Positions 59,884-64,000 of a DNA stretch of 64,000 nt are shown here, piece by piece. Source of the stretch: Serripes groenlandicus. Its lineage: Eukaryota > Mollusca > Bivalvia > Cardiida > Cardiidae. Position 1 is the first letter of the stretch. Every line of letters starts with the position of its first letter. Under the pieces are notes generated by a model that worked only from the letters and a program-made list of their open reading frames with translations, was not told where the DNA came from and ran no database searches. Location: positions 51,895,956 to 51,959,955 of the forward strand of contig JASEVX010000013.1 in NCBI GenBank assembly GCA_031761405.1. The letters are read 5' to 3'. A program made the translations under genes and the position numbers.

Positions 59884-59995
59884 CCTCCGTATATGGACTA
59901 CTATCCAACTTTCTTCTCTTGCTATCCCCCGTTTCTGAACCATCCCTCGACTTTGATCTTGACCGTGATCTCTTTTTTTCTGCATCTTTCTCATC
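59884..59995 (-). CDS. Exon B: Arg/Ser-rich segment with nuclear-localisation-like motif
   Basis: 112 bp between acceptor TTTGTACAG and donor GTAAGTT. Opens in phase 0 and leaves one base. The peptide has DEKDAEKKRSRSRSKSRDG (RS dipeptides typical of splicing and chromatin proteins), then ETGDSKRRKLDSSPYTE, where KRRKLD is a classical monopartite nuclear localisation pattern. The protein family is not recognised. Confidence 0.8.
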
Positions 59996-60128
59996 CTGTA
60001 CAAATGGGGAAAATTCTTCTATTATACCTGAGCAAGGCTATTTTTTTTGGGGGGGGGACTTGTAAAAAATAAAATACACATCACTAGAACGGTGCTTGTA
60101 ATTAGTCACTCTTATCCTATTATTTTTC

Positions 60129-60338
60129 TTAACCCTTTCCGTCATGTAAATGCTTTCTCACGCCTCTGCAACAAACGTTGAGGCAAAAGAAAAAAATGCT
60201 CAAAATGAACAATTTCTCCTTTTGCCACAATGTTTTCTACCGTATTCAACTGTTATACTTTCATTTATAGTGATTTTCCATATTTTTTGTCTTGATGCTT
60301 TCAAAGTCCTTTGCTGCAGACTTGTGGTATGGGCTTAA
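60129..60338. mobile_element. TTAACCCTTTCC-family miniature element (M5)
   Basis: TTAACCCTTTCCGTCATG, then an arm with CGCCTCTGCAACAAACG, and on the right TCAAAGTCCTTTGCTGCAGA and GGGCTTAA. It lies about 130 bp upstream of the exon B acceptor. Confidence 0.7.
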
Positions 60339-60615
60339 ATAAGCCTAAATGGTAAATTTATACATTCGACATACATGTAGCTCTAATACAGGTATCATGA
60401 ATGTCACAAAACTAATTTCACTCAATTTACAAGATTCAGTATGACGGACAGGTTGACAGACAGATGATAAAAAAGTGATCCCTATGTGTCACTTTACCAA
60501 TAAAGGCTACACCAGTCTGAGGTAATAAATAGAATAGCAAAACAAATTTATAAATAGAGTCGAAAACATTGTGATCGATGAAAATATTGCAGCTAGTTCA
60601 TGCAAAGTCACAGAC

Positions 60616-60714
60616 CTTTCTGGAGCTCATTTTCTCATCTCTTCTTCTACCTTTGTTTGTATGTCTAGATCTATCACTACCTCGCTTAGACTTCTCACTC
60701 CCCGCAACACTACC
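60616..60714 (-). CDS. Exon A: Arg/Ser/Lys-rich segment (most upstream exon seen)
   Basis: 99 bp, phase 0 at both ends, acceptor ATAACAG, donor GTCTGT. The peptide begins GSVAGSEKSKRGSDRSRHTN and continues KGRRRDEKMSSRK: basic, low complexity. It is not the first exon, since it has an acceptor and no start in context; earlier exons would lie beyond 60.7 kb and none were recognised up to 64 kb. Confidence 0.7.
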
Positions 60715-61550
60715 CTGTTATGGTTGATAGATTGATTCAAATTTAGAAGGAAAGATGATTGATATTATGACATATGAGTCGGCGTATGGTAAAAGGTACA
60801 AGTTGACATTTATGAACAATGTAGGTTGTGGGCTCTAAATAAGGGACGTTTCGCATGTTCTAAAATATTTATTTGACCCTCTAACACTATGCTGTGGGTA
60901 CTCAAATTAATTGTCTCAATGAGACGGTTTTTTTCAGTACCCACATCATAGGGTTTGGTTTGATAATAAGAAATATTGCAGGGAAAAGAGCTAAATACTC
61001 CTTCTTATCTGGACCTCTGTAGGTTCCAAATTAGCCTATACATCTGCTCCGTCTTATTATAACCTACACAAATTGAAAGAAGCTTCTAACAAGCCAATGT
61101 AAATAATATGTGAACAGTGGGGATTTTGCTCAGACTGCAGATGCAGAGGCTGATCAGGGTCTGCAATGTTCCCAAAAGCCGCCTTGTAGCTTTTCTCATG
61201 GAATAGCGCATATTATGTATTTGCATGAAGGTTTGTAAAAAGTTTAACAAAATAACATGTGATGCGGTAAATACTTTACAGTATACATCATATATAATAT
61301 AGTTAGTTCATGGTTATTTCAGTTACTGTACAAACTGTTGTCCAGAATTGGTGGGGATAACATCTTAACTGTTACCAATAAACAATGAAATAACTGTTTT
61401 ACTATCTTGTAAGATGTCGATTTAAACCAAATTTTTAGAAGTTGAACTACAAGTTGAAGTATTTTAGCATTAAACATATGTACATTTTTTTGGGGGGGCA
61501 TGGAACCAGGAAAATGATGTTAAAATATGACGTCAAGAGTCCGATCGATT
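60715..61550. other. No recognisable feature
   Basis: Intronic or intergenic AT-rich sequence. An AG-bounded 18-bp stretch near 60998-61015 was considered as a micro-exon but its phase does not fit exon A. Confidence 0.45.
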
Positions 61551-61551
61551 G

Positions 61552-61830
61552 ATTGATTGTTTAATGTTTTACGCCGCTTTCAACAATTTTAAAAGTTATA
61601 TCACAGTGTCTCCGGGGTAGGTTACCAGTACTACTGGTCCATTTATCCTGACACATGCCAGTTAGTCGTAATGCTTATCCTGCAACTCTGAGCACCAAGG
61701 AGGGCATCCATTACTACCATTTCAAAAGTCTTTGGTATGACCCAGTCGGGGGAAAAAACAAAAAAACACGACCTCCCGCACTCGAAGCGGACACTCTACG
61801 TCAAGAGTCGGAGCAGGAAAATGTTCAAAA
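61552..61830 (-). mobile_element. tRNA-headed SINE, minus orientation
   Basis: TTTTACGCCGCTTTCAACAA, AGTTATATCACAGTGTCTCC, GTACTACTGGTCCATTTATC and AAAAGTCTTTGGTATGACCC follow the standard body. The head (CGACCTCCCGCACTCGAAGC) is damaged by an A-rich insertion near 61755. Confidence 0.82.
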
Positions 61831-61875
61831 TATTGACTGAGGAGGAGTTCAATCCAAGACAAATCAATCTAATGT

Positions 61876-62946
61876 AAAGAAAAGGGCCATGAGGCCCTGG
61901 AATCGCTCACCTGAGAATGGGCTATTTACGACTTAACTTTTTCAGCGCCAATGGCAATATCATCAAGACAAACTTTCTGCCAACATTTCAAGCTGCTCAA
62001 GTCAAAAATGCGATCTCCATTATAGTGTTAACTAGTTTTTGTTCCACAATTTGGCCTAGTGACCTATTTGTTGACCTGACCTGACCCATATTCAAACTTA
62101 CCTTAGATATCATCAAGACAAATATTCTAACAAAGTTTCAACATGTTCAACCAAAAATATGGCTTGCAGAGTGGTAACAAGATTTCCCTTAAATTTAACC
62201 TAGTGACCTAGTTTTTGACAGGACATGACCCATATTCGAACTTGGCCTGGATATTATCAGGACAAACTTTCTGATAAAGTTTCAACATGCACAGGTTTAA
62301 AATGCGGCTTCAAGAGTTTTAACAAGATTTTCCTTAAATTTGGCCTAGTGACCTAGCTTTTGACCTGACATTATCCATATTCAAACTTAGCCTAGATATT
62401 ACTTATACAAATATTCTGACAAAGTTTCAACATTCGGCTTCAAGAGTGTTAACAAGATTTTCCTTAAATGTTGCCTAGTGAACTAGTTTTTAACCGGACA
62501 TAACCCATATTCAAACTTTTACTAAGACAAATTTCACGACAAAGTTTCAACATGCTCAAGCCAAAAATGAGGCTTCCAGAGTGTTAACAATATTTTCCTC
62601 CAATTTGGCGTAGTGACCTAGCTTTTGACCCGACATGACCTTTATTCGAACTTGGCCTAGATATTACAAAGACAAACATTCTGACAAAGGTTCAACATGC
62701 TCAAATTTAAAATGTGGCTTCCAAAGTGTTAACAAGATTTTCCTTCAATTTGGCCTAGTGACCTAGTTTTTGACCCGACATGACCAAGTTTAAAACTAGG
62801 CTTAGATTTGATAGAGATATATGATCTGATAAACTTTCATGAAGATTGGATGGAAAATGTTGCCTCTAGAGTGTTAACAAGCAAATGGTGACGACGAACG
62901 ACGGACAAAAGGTGATCACAAAAACTCACCTTGAGCACTTCAGTCT
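61876..62946. mobile_element. Composite element, 'GGCCATGAGGCC' family, 3'-truncated
   Basis: Starts with the GGGCCATGAGGCCC hairpin and GCTCACCTGAG. Six to seven imperfect 140-bp repeats follow (GTGACCTAGTTTTTGACC, AACTTGGCCTAGATATTA, ACAAAGTTTCAACATGCTC). It ends GACGACGAACGACGGACAAA and ACTCACCTTGAGCACTTC; the closing GCTCAGGTGAGCTAA is lost. Confidence 0.85.
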
Positions 62947-63209
62947 GGCATTTTGTACTATAAAGTTCCCCGGATTTCGAGTGACCTATTTTTCTACCGA
63001 TACAATTTCTGCTGCGATCTTTAATAAAAAAGTTTTCACTTGGACATTAGATTAATCTATGCCTTCTAATTGGTGTGTACGGAATGTAGAAAAGTAAGTG
63101 TCACTACAGTACTGCAATAATTTAAATTTGTTACAGTGCATAAAATTTGATCTTAATATAGTCAAACATGTGCTTGCTGTTTATCCTATTTTATGATGGT
63201 AAATTTGCC

Positions 63210-63775
63210 TTCAAAATTTCATACACCCTGAAATAAATCTTACCCCCAGATTTTCAATTGAAGTGGTAAGTTTACCCTTGGAAAAAAATGGGAGTTGGAA
63301 CACTGATCTTTGCTCATATATATAAATATTTTATTACTAAATTTAACACTATGTTGTGAGTACTCAAAAGATGTGCAATTTTACAAAATTTACATATATC
63401 TAGTCTAAGTTTGTCAATGGAGTCACTTATAAGGAGTCCAGATTAAATTGATAACTGCTCTTAAATATATATTTAATCACTGCATTAAACACTATCCTGT
63501 TGGTACTCAAAAGAATCGTCCAATTCACTCAGACGAGTATTTGTATTATTGTGAAAATTAATTAACTGAGGACTCATAAATACATCATTCAAACCACTGT
63601 ACTAGAAATGTAGGTCGATAAGGAACCGTTGTGAACCCAGTCTCACTATAAATTACATCAATCCACAAACTCTTACAATGGTGTTACATATATCTATTTT
63701 CGAGTCCAGTGAATTGAATGGTGTATGTATGTGTTGGTAATAAATTAATTTATATCAAACAACATCAAGACTCAG
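63210..63775. repeat. Dispersed repeat D, copy 3 (most complete)
   Basis: Contains the parts found separately at 15830-16290 and 16950-17280 in one continuous block, so it approximates the ancestral unit. Confidence 0.75.
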
Positions 63776-63899
63776 AATTATTTTGGCTTCTAGAACTTTC
63801 AACACCAAGATTTATCAACCCCAGTTTCCTAAGTCTTTTCGACCCCATTATCGGTTTATATTGGTGTGAAATGATGATGGTTCTTTTGTTGTATAATCA

Positions 63900-64000
63900 C
63901 TAAATTTTAATAATGTTTATTGTAATAAAGTATGTTAACATTGTAATAAAAATGTATGTTAACATTTTAATAAAATTGTATGTTAACATTGTAATAAAAA
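63900..64000. repeat. About 27-bp AT-rich tandem repeat at the window edge
   Basis: Three to four copies of TGTATGTTAACATTGTAATA with A-runs; continues past the window. Confidence 0.85.

Noticed and set aside
60998..61015. 18-bp micro-exon upstream of exon A
   Set aside because: An AG before and a GT after exist, but its ending phase does not match exon A (phase 0) and phase 0 gives a stop.

Overview
The window looks like nuclear DNA of a bivalve mollusc. It is AT-rich and gene-poor, and it is full of repeat types seen in clams, oysters and mussels: tRNA-headed SINEs with the 'TTTTACGCCG...TATATCACGGCG' body, composite elements with about 180-bp tandem cores and hairpin ends, and TTAA-flanked miniature inverted-repeat elements. 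The one large protein belongs to the Mab-21/cGAS-like nucleotidyltransferase family, which is greatly expanded in bivalves. Species cannot be decided from the sequence. No prokaryotic features, CRISPR arrays, rRNA genes or intact tRNA genes were seen.

Layout. 1-14367 is a 1969-bp satellite in 7.3 head-to-tail copies that look base-identical. 14.4-19.6 kb holds CA/GA microsatellites, a dispersed repeat carrying a 27-bp exon fragment of the Mab-21 gene, a 47-bp minisatellite and a 44-bp minisatellite containing exact DR5 nuclear-receptor sites. 19.8-30 kb is dominated by a local duplication (19.8-22.0 and 26.7-29.9 kb), with small transposons and a CCG ladder phased at about 10.5 bp (24.95-25.4 kb). 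30.57-33.56 kb is one SINE whose 5' junction and internal domain have each expanded into tandem arrays. 34.4-37 kb has SINEs, a 950-bp TTAA element and a minisatellite that also derives from a SINE head. 37.08-39.2 kb (minus strand) is the intact coding exon of a Mab-21/cGAS-like protein with all three predicted metal-binding acids. 39.8-44 kb repeats the 14.45-16.95 kb cassette. 44.1-63 kb is a mosaic of composite elements, SINEs and TTAA elements.

Within that mosaic are seven short minus-strand exons (60616-60714, 59884-59995, 54865-54921, 53788-53876, 49764-49870, 49211-49248, 47287-47349). Each has AG/GT splice borders and their reading phases fit in series. They encode an Arg/Ser-rich, then acidic, then Pro/Lys-rich disordered nuclear-type segment of about 200 residues. 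The last exon ends in phase 1, and the Mab-21 exon opens behind a good acceptor with the two bases needed to complete a codon. The simplest reading is one gene of at least 23.6 kb: a disordered Arg/Ser-rich N-terminus spliced to a cGAS-like enzyme. A two-gene reading remains possible, and a rival terminal exon is listed.

Recurring themes are SINE parts becoming minisatellites, element families that share modular ends (AACAAGAG plus hairpin at one end; hairpin plus GAGCTAA at the other), and repeats carrying exact nuclear-receptor response elements. Repeat boundaries are read by eye and are approximate unless a terminal motif is given.
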